From Pyrenula massariospora (Eukaryota; Ascomycota; Eurotiomycetes; Pyrenulales; Pyrenulaceae): a stretch of 64,000 nt of DNA. This document shows positions 11,801 to 23,063 of the stretch, one piece after another. Positions within the stretch are counted from its first letter, which is position 1; every line of letters begins with the position of its first letter. The position numbers and the translations under genes were made by a program. The stretch lies in NCBI GenBank assembly GCA_021030905.1, contig JAGFMI010000001.1, positions 1,736,001-1,800,000 on the forward strand. Direction: 5' to 3'. The notes beneath the pieces were generated by a model, which worked only from the letters and a program-made list of their open reading frames with translations, did not search any database and was not told the origin of the DNA.

Positions 11801-14457
11801 AGACATGCAGAGCTGTGCTTATACAGCAATATTTAATACAAATCATGTCCAAAACTGCAAAAGCAAAGTCAATAATGTCAACGTCACAAGGCTCGGGGTT
11901 TGTGCCGACATACTTCGAGTTTTGGAAGTAGGTGCACGCATCGATCGCCCACCGGAGTAATTCAAGGGAAAATCTGTACGTCGCCAGCCTCATCGCTGTG
12001 AAGCATGACTGCGTGTTCCTGGGAGATGCCACCGGAGCCTCGCATTCGCGTAAGACGATGATGCTGCGGCCAACCTCTCATACAGCAATCCGAATACCCC
12101 ATTAGGAAGATTGACGTGATTCAGGATTACGGCATACGCCCACCGGTGAGTAGTGGGTCCAGTCTCTCAAACGAGCGGGTTCGCGTTTCTGGATCCCGGA
12201 ATGTGGGTTGAGAAAGTACACTCTCTTACGCTTTTTAAGTTGCGAGGTAAAATGTGACTCCCCGGTGGGTTATTGTAGACGAAGTACAGCTCATAGCGCA
12301 GAGATACGGAATCCTCCGTAAGCCCATCCTCTTTGCAGGGCGACTTGCGCGAGCTTGGACCATCAAGGGCGCACCCACGGCTGTACTTTCTACCAATCTT
12401 TGACGCTGTCATGTTTCGAATTTTGGATAAGCGCACCGCTCAACATCATGCTTAAACGTTTAGTGAGGACAAGCTTATCCGACAAACAAGCCTCTCTTGA
12501 GCTAGCTGATCCTAGGCCCGAAAGTGAACCATCCATCGACGCCGCTGCTTATTACCCCATCGGGACATCGCGATCAAGTATCTCATGCGAGAACCGAAGG
12601 TCAATAATACGGGGCCACGGGGATTGAAAGGCGCCGACGGACGCCTTGATTTTAGTGAGAAAGGCAATCACTTTCTAGGGCGTGGTGCCACACAAAATCA
12701 AGGCCGTGCCGCACAGCTGCAGCCAGGCGCCTGAAGGATGATGCTGTGTGGCCGCCACGGCAGTTGTGTCATCTGTGAGGTCTTCTTTCGCGACAGCCTT
12801 CCATGAAGAACCTCTGGCATCTCGGAAATACGACCATCAAGGTCTGGGCACAGCGGCTAATGATGCAAGGTCAACCAAGTGTGTCGATCATAGGTGGGTA
12901 TAGGAATTGTCATCAATTTAACAAGATCCAGGATTCTGATCAATACGGCACTGAGGCGCAGGCCCAGCTAATAATATTGTACGTAAGACGAAGTAACTCA
13001 TCAGCCAGACTCGGAACTTGGCGTGCCAATAATGATAATGGACGTAGGTATTGTGATCAGGTGGACAAATAATTACTTTGGCTCATTTGACGAAAATTCT
13101 GGGCATGTTCTTGGATTTCTTGGGGTCTTGACAAGCATACGATGCTACCGTGGCTCTCGAATCCGGAGATGCGACGGACGGCATGAGCGAGTTTAATCCA
13201 ACCTACCCAGTGGGCGCCAAGGCTAAAAAGTCCACCACCAAGAACGCCAAACCTCGCTTTCTTCAGCAATCATGACAGGCGCCGAGAGCGGCCACAGCGC
13301 GCTGATCGGTCACGCACCAGTCCAGCGTCTTGTCCTGTCATGCTGGCCGTCCGGAAGAAAGAGAGGGTTGCGGCTGTTCAGGACCACAATAATTGAAGAT
13401 TAGTGAGTGAGGGACCGCGACGATTGCTAAGCCTTGCTTAGCCGATAACCGTTCGGGCTCGAAGATGCGACAACTGCAGAGATGGTAATCAGATTGCGAG
13501 GGGCGTTGTTGGTGAACAGGAGCGAAGGAGGGAATGGATGCGAGGATGCGACCCCGAACCCGAAAAAGCAAGATAAGTGTGAGATAGCTAATAATTAGGC
13601 TTACTACTAGGTAAGGTTGTGAGCCAAGTAGCGGCGCCGATTTAGGGACCGCAAGAAGCTTCCTTTAGGTCATGATGCCTAACCTTCTGGATCCCTGATC
13701 GGCTACAATAGTACTGCTCACGGTAATCCTCAATTTTCCAACGTCGGCTCTGGGGGCGTGCCTGGCAGCAGGAGGTGAGGAGTGGGCTTCCCGACGCTGT
13801 GTGGAAGGTTGTGGCCAAGGTTTGCTTGGTTGGCGCCAGGGATGCGGTGGCAAGCCATCAGTTGGCCCCGCGAAATGCGCGCTCTTGGGCTCTCACAAAC
13901 ACTCCTGTTCCCCCAAGGAGCGAGAGAGAGTGTGACGGCGCGCCAGTAAACGAACCTGGAGATTACTATTTGTGACCGTACGGGTGTAATGACGGTCATG
14001 CAGACGCCCCAGTGGAAGCCGAGCCTTGGCCCCTGGGCAAGCAGGCCGGACTGGGAAGTCGGCACCCATGACTCTTGAGTCAGCCCAGCGTTCGTGCTGA
14101 TTATCAGGCCTTTTCTGTAAGATCATATCGGTAATCACCTCGCTGATTAACAAAACCCGAGCATGTCTCAGGCCCTCAGCAGCGCCAACTGACTGGCGCA
14201 ACTCGTTATGGTCGCAGGTCCCCTCGTCTTGCCTGACGGAGTCCTCTGTTGGGACGACGGGAGGGGACCTGCTATTTCTATCGTGCGTCGAACGGGGAAT
14301 CTGGTAAATAGTGGCTTTGCATATTTTGGGCTGCAGGTCGTGTGCCGCAGCGTTCCCCATTCCGAGTACGTACTATGGACGGCCAACTCGTCCCCGCCGC
14401 TCTTGCCGTGTGCCAGCCTCACACGCCGTAATTTCTAGCTCGACCCAAAGTCGCTAG

Positions 14458-15321
14458 TTGGACCCCGAAACGCCCCGCCGTCCGCCCAAAATTAAAGATT
14501 TTAAGCTTAAGCTTCCAAGCTCGCCGCACTCCTTCCCCAATCCTGTCCTCAACCCTCGCACCTTCTCACGACGCCGCTCCCTGTTGCCCATCATCATCCT
14601 CGCGCTTTTTTACGCCTCTCGCTCGCTCGCTCCCCTCCCTTCCCCCACTACCGCATCTGCTTTTTTTTACTCAAAAGATTGCCCAGCCCTTCGCTCCGAC
14701 TACCTCGCCCTGCATCATCGTTTCTTCCTTCGCACACACCTTCCCCCGTTTACTCCCTCTTCTCTTCACCACCTCGCAACTGCTCACCGATCGACGGGCA
14801 CACCCATTGCCATATACCACACTCAGGCGACGTCTCATTCGTCCGTATCACCTACGTTCTCTCATAACCTGTCACCGACCCTCACGCCCACGCCCACGCC
14901 CTATAGAGGCTTTCGGCAAAACTAGCGTTCGATGATTACCCGACTCTGGTAAGCTTCTCTCACCTGCCCCAAAAAACCCCTGCCTTTTCCTTCTCACCCA
15001 ACCCGCGCACCATGACTACTTTTTATCATTACCCATTACAGTCATATTTAGACTCACCCGCACTTCGGGTTGGTCATACTCTTGTTTCCCCTGTCTGACG
15101 TACTTTTTTTATCCAATACCGTTACCCTGATGGATTTCCAAATTACACCCGTCAAGCACTGCTGACAGTGGCACAGTAAGCCACGATTACCATAAACGGG
15201 ATCCTTTCTTCTTTCCATATTTACAAGGCCTCGATCGCATACCTGGCCGCATATCTGGTCAGCCACTTTCGCCGGAAGAAACAAATTTCCATCCCTCGTT
15301 TGTTTCTGCGCTTCAACCAAG
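14458..15321 (+). promoter_or_regulatory. Pyrimidine-rich leader/promoter of the Pac2-type gene, with a candidate uORF
   Basis: The segment is strongly CT-rich on the plus strand from about 14500 to 15010, typical of fungal core promoters and long 5' UTRs. A 28-codon uORF starts at an ATG in good context (CACCATGAC, 15012) and stops at 15096-15098. A very short one (6 codons) starts at 14931. A consensus donor GTAAGC at 14949 suggests a 5' UTR intron, possibly to an acceptor near 15040, which would remove the 15012 ATG. The 155-codon frame from 14458 begins at TTG and looks like low-complexity read-through, so it is not called. Confidence 0.45.
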
Positions 15322-16677
15322 ATGGAAACATACAATGGCCATGTGCGAACGCCAGGGGATGCCATTATTCTCTTTGAAGCATGTCGCATTGGCATGCTTC
15401 CACGTGTGCAGCGAAGATTATCAGAGAAGGAGAGACAGTCAATTCGGTCCGGGTCAGTGTTTGTGTGGGACGAGAGAGAAGCTGGCATGAGAAGGTGGAC
15501 AGATGGCAAAAGCTGGAGCGCAAGTCGAGTCTCGGGAAGCTTCTTAACCTATCGGGAGATGGAGGGCAAGAGGGGAGGCAGTGGCTTCGCACCACCTGTG
15601 GCAAGAAATGGCAAGACACCGGAAAGCAATCGAAATAGCGGCGACGATCGCGAGCCAGAGGGCGAGGAGGGCCCTGATGGTTATCGCTACAAGCCTGACG
15701 GATTGATGAAACAGTCGTTCAGCATCACAACCTCAACCAGCCAACACCTCCATCTAATTAGCTATTACTCTCGAAATCATCAGGCAGCACAGCAATTACA
15801 ACAACCGTCTACAGACCCCCAATTACGACACATCCGACCCGCGAAAGGCATGTACCCCGAATCCACCGTCAATGATCAACAGAGTGTCCCCGCTGTCACA
15901 AGGTCTCCCATGATGGGCGCGCCGGGTTATGGCATGCCAGCGCAGCCTGTCGCATATGCCCGCAATGCGGCCACACACCCACAAAGCTATGGCCCTGCTT
16001 ATGGCCATGTTCCCTACACGTTCCCTCCAAGTCCAATGTCCACACCTCCTACCGGCTACGGAGTCCCAATGTATCCTCAAGGTGCTGCTCTTCCACCTTT
16101 GCACAATGGCGCTCCGCCACCGATGCATTACGGCCATCCAGTTCCTCAGAGCGCTCCAATGCTCGAACGGATACCTTCAAGAGAAGGCCATTTATCTATC
16201 CCACAGCTACAGCATTCAAGCTCGGCATCGCCTGGTGGAACGCCTGCATATGCTCCCACTCGTTCTCCAAACTCTGCCCAGCCGGCAGTTGTTTCACAAT
16301 CTGAAAAGGATTCACAGATCGATCCACGCCTGATGTCGCCGCATTCTGGCGTCAACCAGACTAACGGGCCTGCTGACATGAACACTCCTCCATCTTTGAA
16401 GGAAAGTCCTACCGATAGCAAAGCACCCGACAGCGCCCAGACAGCGTCTTCAGCAAGCGAGGTTCCGCGCATCGGCTCGCTGATGAATGGCACTGCCGCT
16501 GCACCCACAGAGAACGCCGACGGACGGCCTTCCTCAGCTGGCAGTCGGGGGGGCAGCCGAAGTCCTGGCGGAACGAAAAAGCCAGATGGACCAGCGGATA
16601 TTCCGAGTGAGAAACTCGGGTTTGGGGAGGATAAACGAGCGTTGAGGCAATTGGACGCCCACTTTCACCGAGCCTAA
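15322..16677 (+). CDS. pac2: Gti1/Pac2 family transcriptional regulator (Pac2 type)
   Basis: DNA-binding regulator related to fission yeast Pac2 and Gti1 and to Candida Wor1, controlling development and morphogenesis. Single exon, 451 aa, from an ATG that begins the conserved block METYNGHVRTPGDAIILF. The first DNA-binding half covers residues 1-90 (EACRIGMLPRVQRRLSEKER, FVWDEREAGMRRWTDG, WSASRVSGSFLTYREMEGKR). The second half is around residues 115-150 (YKPDGLMKQSFSI, HLHLISYYS). The Pac2 form reads EACRIGMLPRVQRR, unlike the EACLSGRLSHVPRR form of Wor1/Sge1 proteins. The remaining 290 residues are disordered and rich in Pro, Ser, Tyr and Met, ending with a conserved-looking KLGFGEDKRALRQLD. 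The long intergenic region and leader upstream suggest complex control. Confidence 0.92.
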   Translation: METYNGHVRTPGDAIILFEACRIGMLPRVQRRLSEKERQSIRSGSVFVWDEREAGMRRWTDGKSWSASRVSGSFLTYREMEGKRGGSGFAPPVARNGKTPESNRNSGDDREPEGEEGPDGYRYKPDGLMKQSFSITTSTSQHLHLISYYSRNHQAAQQLQQPSTDPQLRHIRPAKGMYPESTVNDQQSVPAVTRSPMMGAPGYGMPAQPVAYARNAATHPQSYGPAYGHVPYTFPPSPMSTPPTGYGVPMYPQGAALPPLHNGAPPPMHYGHPVPQSAPMLERIPSREGHLSIPQLQHSSSASPGGTPAYAPTRSPNSAQPAVVSQSEKDSQIDPRLMSPHSGVNQTNGPADMNTPPSLKESPTDSKAPDSAQTASSASEVPRIGSLMNGTAAAPTENADGRPSSAGSRGGSRSPGGTKKPDGPADIPSEKLGFGEDKRALRQLDAHFHRA

Positions 16678-17606
16678 GGATATTGTGACGGCAATTTTAT
16701 TTTACCTAATGATGTGTCTTGGTTTTGTCAATTTAGCGATCAGTGACCCTGATGGGCCTGGTGGTGCATTCAGGTTGGCGTCTTTAAATACACAGCTTCG
16801 GCAGTTGGCGATTACTGCCAAGGGATACCCTCACATCTGTGCGAGGTGCACCAAAGGATTTGATGTCTGGCGACCATAGAGACATGTTCTCTGTGCGTAC
16901 AACATTATGGAGGCGGTGGCGTTATAGCCTATGAAATCTTGGTGGCGGAGCCAGGTTGGGAGATGAAAACTCCTTGCGTCGTTGATTTCAGAGAGAATGG
17001 TGTCTTCAACACTAGCATTTGCGCGGCTTAAAATTGATCCCTTATTAGGATATAGGTACTTCACCTCCCTCGTAGAGACGCCTTTTATGCCTGGCAGTCA
17101 ATCTCATCTCTCGCACTGTGGCAGAGATGCGGGGCCGCGGGGCTCGCAGCCAATGAGCAGGAATCACGGCGTCTGCTTATCGGGCGATGGTTGATTCCTC
17201 CTCTGAACGTCACTTCTGCCTGGCCTTTCACTGCATACTCTCTCGAGTGCACGCAACTTGAGTCTTCGATTTCTCCATAAAGCACCTATTCTATGAGAGC
17301 GAGACAAGCATCTGAATGTCGACGGCTAACTCAATTTGACGACCCAAATTACTAGGCTCGCACGACCCTTGTGCATACGCAACCGGCACACGTCACTTGG
17401 AGCTCCACCAAGCACCATCGTAGCTCTAGGCAGCACTCGACTTCACAGATCACTTCTATCTCGAAGGTCAAATTTTTACGGGGACAGCGACCTGGTTCAC
17501 TCGCTTCTCACTGTCTGGCTGGCGTGACCAATATTCTGTGATTGCAGACTTTGGTTCATTCGGAGTCCGCCGGTGAAGGCCCAGCCAACACTGGTTCATT
17601 GCTATC
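16678..17606. other. Intergenic between the Pac2-type gene and the PB1/UBA gene
   Basis: No supported gene; it should hold the 3' UTR of the left gene and the promoter of the right one. Frames here (for example 16685-16879 and 17336-17527) are short and featureless. Confidence 0.5.
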
Positions 17607-20600
17607 ATGCTCCCCCAATCAGATACGAGCTCGGACGGAAAAATGCTCAAGCCGTTCACTATCCGACGCCTTTCAGGTGTGGTCCAGATTGGTTCAGAAG
17701 AGTACAATCATACTGTCACAAGAAATCCGGAGGCGGCGCTGACGTACTGTGATGAGGACGACGGGGAAAAGATCACGGTGAGTAAAATTTGCTGTATCAA
17801 GCATGCACGCAAATGCGTTGCCTTTTCATCTGTCACCACGGGTTCTTTAATCCGCAGTCTTGCCGACTATGATAATAACTTCTTTGCAGGTCGGGTCGGC
17901 TTTCGAGTTGGAACAACGACTAGACGAACCAGGTACATCGGTTTTTAAGCTAAGAGGCGAGCCTTTGCATATCTTCGATATTCGCCGTGCCTCTAAGGCC
18001 GGAACTACGTGGATTGATTTTCGGGACAGGACGCGTGAACGAGCTATTACCTCTGTCATGGCCCCAGAAGATGACCTCCTCTCAGCAAAGATCAAAGCTT
18101 CGAGCCACAGCAAGTCTTCAGAAAATTCAAATGGTGTTTCCGAGGCTTCCACTTCGGAGTACAAAAGAATGGATGAACGAGACAGCTGGCTAAAAGCCTG
18201 CCATCCACCTCAAGCAAATACCTCTACGAGGTCATCTTCACTGCGGTTCCCATACACCTTCACCAGCGAACATGCCATAAATCCTAACAATGATATTTCT
18301 GCTCGGACCTTGACCGAGGAAGGACAGAGACAAGTAAGCAGAGATAGCCTCAAAAAGTTATAACAAAAGGCTAATGATCAATCCTTGCAGGCTCGAGAAG
18401 CCGGGGCCAAATTCAACTGGCGACCATCAATCCGATCTCGGGTAGATACTGATGCGTCTGCAAGTAGTGCTACCGCGGAAAATAGATGGGCCTCGTACTC
18501 CACTGGATCCAAACCTCCAAAGCTGACAGCTTCTTCCTCTACTTCTGAGACTGAGAAAGAAAAGTCTCTGCTTGAGACCTTTGAAGAAGAACTTGCCAAG
18601 ATGACAGATACATCCCTAGCCGGGGAGAACCTGGCTCAAGAAGACAACATTAGTAACACATCCGATCAGCTTCAAGAATCAACCCAAGAAAGCGACACTG
18701 GTACCTCATCGAGACTGCTTCAGCAATCAACCCAAGAAGACCAGCAGCCCTCAAAAAGGACTTCTATGGGAGGTCTCACTGGCCCTGGCGCAGTAGTCTT
18801 CGATATTGTTTCAGCGCTTGCGGGTGGCCTTCAAGTGCTAGGGGATGAGCTAACAAAGAAGCTCCCTGATATCGAGCAGGGTATTGCAAAGGCTCAGCAA
18901 GATATCCCACAAGTATTGAATGATACAGTCGCTGACGCCGTTGGTGGCGTTGAAAGTATCGCACAGGTGGCAGCCAATATCGGAAATGGTCGTTCTAGGG
19001 GAATCGAAGATACAGCGACTCAATTACATGAATCTGCCTTTGATGCCGCTGAAGGTCTGTTGAGAGGGTTTGGGCAACTAATCGGAAGCATTGGCGAAGT
19101 CGGCAACACACTATTACAGAATAATAATGCCAACGCTAAAGAAGATCAATCGACTGCCTGTGGTAACCCTCAGCAGCATGATTCACCTGTTGACAAATCC
19201 GTTGATGAACCTGCAAAAGCCACCAAATTGCCTCCTCAGCCCATACTTACGACTCATCCAGTCAGAGAAGCTCAAGCGAAGCCATCTGAGGAAGTGGGTA
19301 ACGCCTGTCGAGACCGTTGCGTCATCGGAGAGAGCAGAGATCATGTGAATTGCGTTTTACGGGATCCTTATTCACCCAACCATCCTCTTTCCCGACCAAC
19401 CGCAGCTTCTTCGACTCCTGGCTCCCATTTTCGTAATAGGGAGACTGGAAAAGCAATTGAAGCTAAACGCCGTGATCGCAGCCGCTCACCAATATCACCT
19501 ACCCGTCAGCCAGCTCTTCACTACACGAACGATTCGTTTAGACCTGAGTTGAAGGAATTCCTAAACGATTTCCCGGGAGAGTCTTCCATGGGCTCATTAA
19601 AGCGAACTCGGTCTAATATATTGGATCACCAGTCAAACATTGGTGTACCAAAGGAGAATCATGATTCGTTACTAGAAAAGCCAAAGCCATCAATTACTGA
19701 CACGAAACAGCCGGGCGCGATCTTAGATCAAGATGATAATAACCTTGAATTTTCAGCAAGATTCCCTTCTCTCGTATCAAGCCCGAAGTGTCCTCCAACA
19801 AAGACCGTCAGATTTGGCGGAGGTGGATCTGATTCCTTTCTCAATGATCTAAACCCCGAATCTGAAATCGCTCGTTTCCCTACTCTGTCGCAACTTAATC
19901 GGCCTGGCGCTTCCACTACTCCCATAGCCGAACAAAATTCACAAAATTCAGAACCACTCACGAGGGTTACCGCTCCAGCATCGGAGTCCAGCCTCCTCAG
20001 CAAGATTCCCGGATCCTGGCCTCAACAGGAACCGGATCTCCCACCCCAAGCAGAACAATCATCTGGCCAATTCTTCGAAAGAATGACTGGCCTTTCGGCC
20101 GGGAACCCGGCCTTGGGGCACCACAATAATCTCTTTCGATCAAAATCCATCACCGCTTTGAACCCTGCTGCCCGCCTTCCTGGCCCCTTTGATCCCTTGT
20201 CTGACCTTGCGCATACCATGCGCGAGCAGGATCGGCGGAACCGCAATCTCAGACGTGCAGGCACAGAGAGGGTCGCATCTGCGCTGCGGAGACCGTACTC
20301 GGAGCGCTTCACCGGCGCGGGGAGAGTGCCGTGGGACAGCTTTTTGCAGAATGGTGTGATGAGGCCAGCGCAGAGACAAGATAGGAGGGACCCAAGGGCC
20401 GCTGCCAGAGAGCTTGGGAGACCGAGGTCGCTGTATGACATGAACTCTTCTTCTCGGCCGACCTTCTTTGGACAGAATCCGGACAGGCAAACCCTGAGGA
20501 ATGCTGCTGGGAATTCTATTGACCCAACGGGACCAGCAGTGAGAAACGCAGTTCCGCAACGTCAGCCACTAGCAGAGCGAGATTCGCACACTTTGGAGCG

Positions 20601-20925
20601 CAGAAACGCGCCACAATCGCAGTTGCGACCTCAATCTGAATCGTATCCGCCATGGTGGCCACCAGTGGGTGCACGTGGAGCACCACCACCAGCCGGCGCG
20701 TTCCCACCCCCACCACCACCCAGTTTTCCGGCGCCGAAACCACGAAAGGACAAGTTTGATCTCTGCGTCGACCGGCTGAAGGAGATGGGATACGGGCAGC
20801 GGGATCGGGTCGAGATGGAGAGGTTGCGGGTGTTTGCCGTCGCGGCGGATGGGGATGTGGAGGAGGCGGTGGCGGTGTTGGAGGAAGAGAGGGAGGCGGG
20901 AAAGGGGAGGGGGTGGGTTGGTTGA
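17607..20925 (+). CDS. Large PB1-like / UBA-domain protein, possible autophagy receptor
   Basis: Three exons, 17607-17777, 17890-18333 and 18391-20925, with 112-nt and 57-nt phase-0 introns (GTGAGT..GCAG, GTAAGC..GCAG), give 1049 aa. Residues 43-72 match the acidic OPCA half of a PB1 domain (ALTYCDEDDGEKITVGSAFELEQRL). Around residues 340-460 there is an amphipathic alpha-helical stretch (VVFDIVSALAGGLQVLGDEL). The C-terminus, about 992-1040, is UBA-like: DLCVDRLKEMGYG followed by GDVEEAVAVLEEER. The middle is disordered with two repeated ARFP[S/T]L motifs at 661-666 and 699-704. PB1 plus UBA is the layout of p62/NBR1 receptors, but I see no ZZ or FW domain, and the basic half of PB1 is not evident. 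Function is inferred only from architecture. Confidence 0.75.
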
Positions 20926-21416
20926 TTGATGCGGAGAGGTAGTTGTGGTGGGAGTCAAATTTGAGATGAGGTTGGACTTTTTGGGGGGATCGGGGGATGG
21001 GGGTTTCTGGTTTTCGGCTTGATGGTCTAGGATCACAATCTCTTTCTCCAACTATTCTGGTTTTCTGGTTTTGTCGATGATATGCTATGCTATGCGATCA
21101 CTCGGATCAAGAATACACATGTGCTCCCACTCTTACCTGTTCACGGTGTCTTTCCTGCCCTAGTCTTGGAGTTTGGGAACGCCCTTGTTGGATTCCTTGA
21201 CGTGGTACAGTACGGATGTCGCACGGGGTTAGAGGTGAAGAAGGGGGAGGGGGAAGGAGGTGGGTGGGCAAGGCGAGTGCTGATGGGGATATTAGGAATC
21301 TAGTTAGAAACCGCTTGGCTATCAAAGTTGGACGGAACAACTTCTCAAGAATGCTACGCTATGCTAAAAATTTACAAATCCATCATCACAACCCGCCGCC
21401 CCCCCCCCCCCCCCTT
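20926..21416. other. Convergent 3' flanks of the UBA gene and the DUF2434-like gene
   Basis: No gene seen. The segment ends in a C16 run (21399-21414), which is G16 in the sense of the minus-strand gene just after its stop codon. Confidence 0.55.
21399..21414 (-). repeat. G16 homopolymer just after the DUF2434-like stop codon
   Basis: On the minus strand the stop TGA is followed by AA and then 16 guanines, so the tract is at the very start of the 3' UTR. It resembles the TGA-AAA-G11 arrangement after ERV1 at 7745-7761. Confidence 0.7.
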
Positions 21417-23063
21417 TCAAACGTCCAGCATACTCCTCACAACCTGCCCTTGCCTCCTCTTCCGCCCCTGTTCTTGTTCTCCCCCACTCCCGCCCGGTCC
21501 CGCCGCCTCAGGCTCAGGCTCCAACAGCGAACTCCCCCACGGCCGGTACGTGCCCCTCTCCTTCTCGCGGCGGACCCGTCGGGCTTCCTTCTCCTCGCCG
21601 TCGTTTTTGCGCTGCCGCCACCACCAGCGCGAGCCATCCTCATCGTCGTCCGAGGAGTATCGCCGCGGAGAGGAGGATAGGGTCGCGCTGTCCCATGGTT
21701 GCGAGCTCCCCACCGACGCCCCGTTCTTCACCACACCGCTTCCGCCGTCACACTTCCGGTCTTGCCTGCTCCTCTCAACACCTCCCTCTCCCTCCCCCTC
21801 CCGCCTCGTCTTCCCACCACCACCAACTCCCTCCTCCCCAACCAAATCCCTCAGCCTCTCCTCCGCGCCCCTCCTCTCCCCCCGACTCCTCCCCCACCAC
21901 GCCGGCTTCCTCCGCACCCCGAGCTCCACGTCCGCCGCCACGCCGCGCTCCCTTCTCCGCCGGAGCAGGGCCTTGTCTTCGTTCTCTTCGCGCGCAGCGT
22001 AGAGGTTGAGGATGAGCAGGACGAGGAGCGGGGGAGCGTAGCCGAGGGCGAAGAGGAGGGGGAGGTGGAGGCGGGCGGAGAGGTTGAAGGGGGAGAGGGG
22101 CCAGGAGAGGCTGGAGAGGAGGGCGTAGGCGGTGCGGGGGAGGGAGGTGAGGAGGAGGAGGAGCAGGGGTTTGAGGAGCGGTGTGTGGTGGTGTTTGGAA
22201 GGAGGGGAGGTATGGGTGCGGGATAGGTAGTAGTGCTTGATGTGGAGAAGATGTGCGCAGACGGCGAGCCAAGCGAGCACTCCAAATACTGCCCCGGCCA
22301 GGAAGCGCGGATCGGTGGCGGCAGGTACAGCAATGAAACGAGCCTGGTCGGGATCAGTCTGCTTGGTGATCGGCGTCCAGGAACGCGGAATGGTGAGAAA
22401 GAAGGTCAGCCAGGCGAAGAGGTAGAAGATTAGGGGAGTCCAGAACTGAATCCTGCTCCTTTTGTCGCCGGCGTAAAAGGCGAAGGGGTCCGCGTCTGCG
22501 ATCTGGCGTTCGATGCGGGAGCCCCATGCCCGGACAGATTCCCAGACGGTGGCAAGGAGCACGGGGTGTTGGAGGGTGAGGAAGAACGATTCCAGGATGA
22601 ATGGAGTAGAGGGGAGGTAGTCTCGGTCGACGTCGACAGCGGTGATAGTAGAAATGAGACCAGCGGAACAGAGAAGGATGGCGTGGTAGAACGGCCAGCG
22701 GCGAGTGACGGGGTGGAATGTTTTGGATACGGGGAGGAAGACTGCGCCATGTTTGCGGAGGGAGATGAGGCATGCGAGGAGGGTGAAGCCAAAGAGTATG
22801 GAGAAGAGGATTGAGAGAGTCGAGTGGGTGGAGATGGAGAGCACCGGTGCGTAGCAGGAGGTGGCATTGGGGAAGGTGCCATTTGGAAAGATGGTTGGTG
22901 GTGTGTAAGGGGAAAATACAAGGTGACAATTTGTGGAGTTAGAGAGGGTTCGATTTGTGAAGAGGGTATAGTTGTTCGCGAGGAGTGTAGTGAGGTTGAA
23001 ATGGATGCCAGCAATTAGCGTGTCTGTTGAATTTGCACCGTCGGGAAAGGAGACGGAGGGCAT
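21417..23063 (-). CDS. DUF2434-like polytopic membrane protein
   Basis: Single exon, 548 aa, from the first ATG (MPSVSFPDGANST). An N-terminal extracytoplasmic part of about 100 residues has at least six Asn-X-Ser/Thr sequons (NLT, NRT, NST, NGT, NAT). It is followed by about seven hydrophobic segments, among them LSILFSILFGFTLLACLISL, FWTPLIFYLFAWLTFFLTI and a leucine-rich segment ending LILNLYAA. Conserved-looking loops include WPFYHAILLCSAGL and DVDRDYLPSTPFILESFFLT. The C-terminal 160 residues are cytoplasmic-like, Arg/Gly/Ser-rich and poorly conserved in character. I assign the fungal DUF2434 family from memory of this layout; the function is unknown. It converges with the UBA gene. Confidence 0.72.
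   Translation of the reverse strand: MPSVSFPDGANSTDTLIAGIHFNLTTLLANNYTLFTNRTLSNSTNCHLVFSPYTPPTIFPNGTFPNATSCYAPVLSISTHSTLSILFSILFGFTLLACLISLRKHGAVFLPVSKTFHPVTRRWPFYHAILLCSAGLISTITAVDVDRDYLPSTPFILESFFLTLQHPVLLATVWESVRAWGSRIERQIADADPFAFYAGDKRSRIQFWTPLIFYLFAWLTFFLTIPRSWTPITKQTDPDQARFIAVPAATDPRFLAGAVFGVLAWLAVCAHLLHIKHYYLSRTHTSPPSKHHHTPLLKPLLLLLLTSLPRTAYALLSSLSWPLSPFNLSARLHLPLLFALGYAPPLLVLLILNLYAAREENEDKALLRRRRERGVAADVELGVRRKPAWWGRSRGERRGAEERLRDLVGEEGVGGGGKTRREGEGEGGVERSRQDRKCDGGSGVVKNGASVGSSQPWDSATLSSSPRRYSSDDDEDGSRWWWRQRKNDGEEKEARRVRREKERGTYRPWGSSLLEPEPEAAGPGGSGGEQEQGRKRRQGQVVRSMLDV

Larger units (their letters stand above)
7748..14457. other. Long gene-poor region upstream of the Pac2-type regulator
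   Basis: About 6.7 kb with no frame I can support. The longest frames (9498-9890, 10858-11436, 11208-11681, 13893-14360) lack conserved motifs, overlap each other on opposite strands and have no plausible exon partners. Base composition is ordinary rather than AT-rich, so it does not look like a RIP-mutated transposon graveyard. It contains a G-tract (7751-7794), three AAAGGC units (7922-7939) and a 9-bp perfect hairpin (8823-8849). It could hold enhancers or non-coding transcripts for the regulator downstream; that is inference. Confidence 0.5.

Noticed and set aside
7748-14457. Possible transposon or retroelement remnant filling the gene-poor region
   Set aside because: No terminal repeats, no transposase or polymerase-like motifs and no AT-rich RIP signature were seen.
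14458-14925. 155-codon Pro/Ser-rich frame before the Pac2-type gene
   Set aside because: It begins at TTG, is pure CT-rich low complexity and fits an untranslated leader.
21695-22333. Several Pro/Ser or Arg/Gly-rich frames on both strands
   Set aside because: They are shadows of the low-complexity C-terminal part of the DUF2434-like gene.
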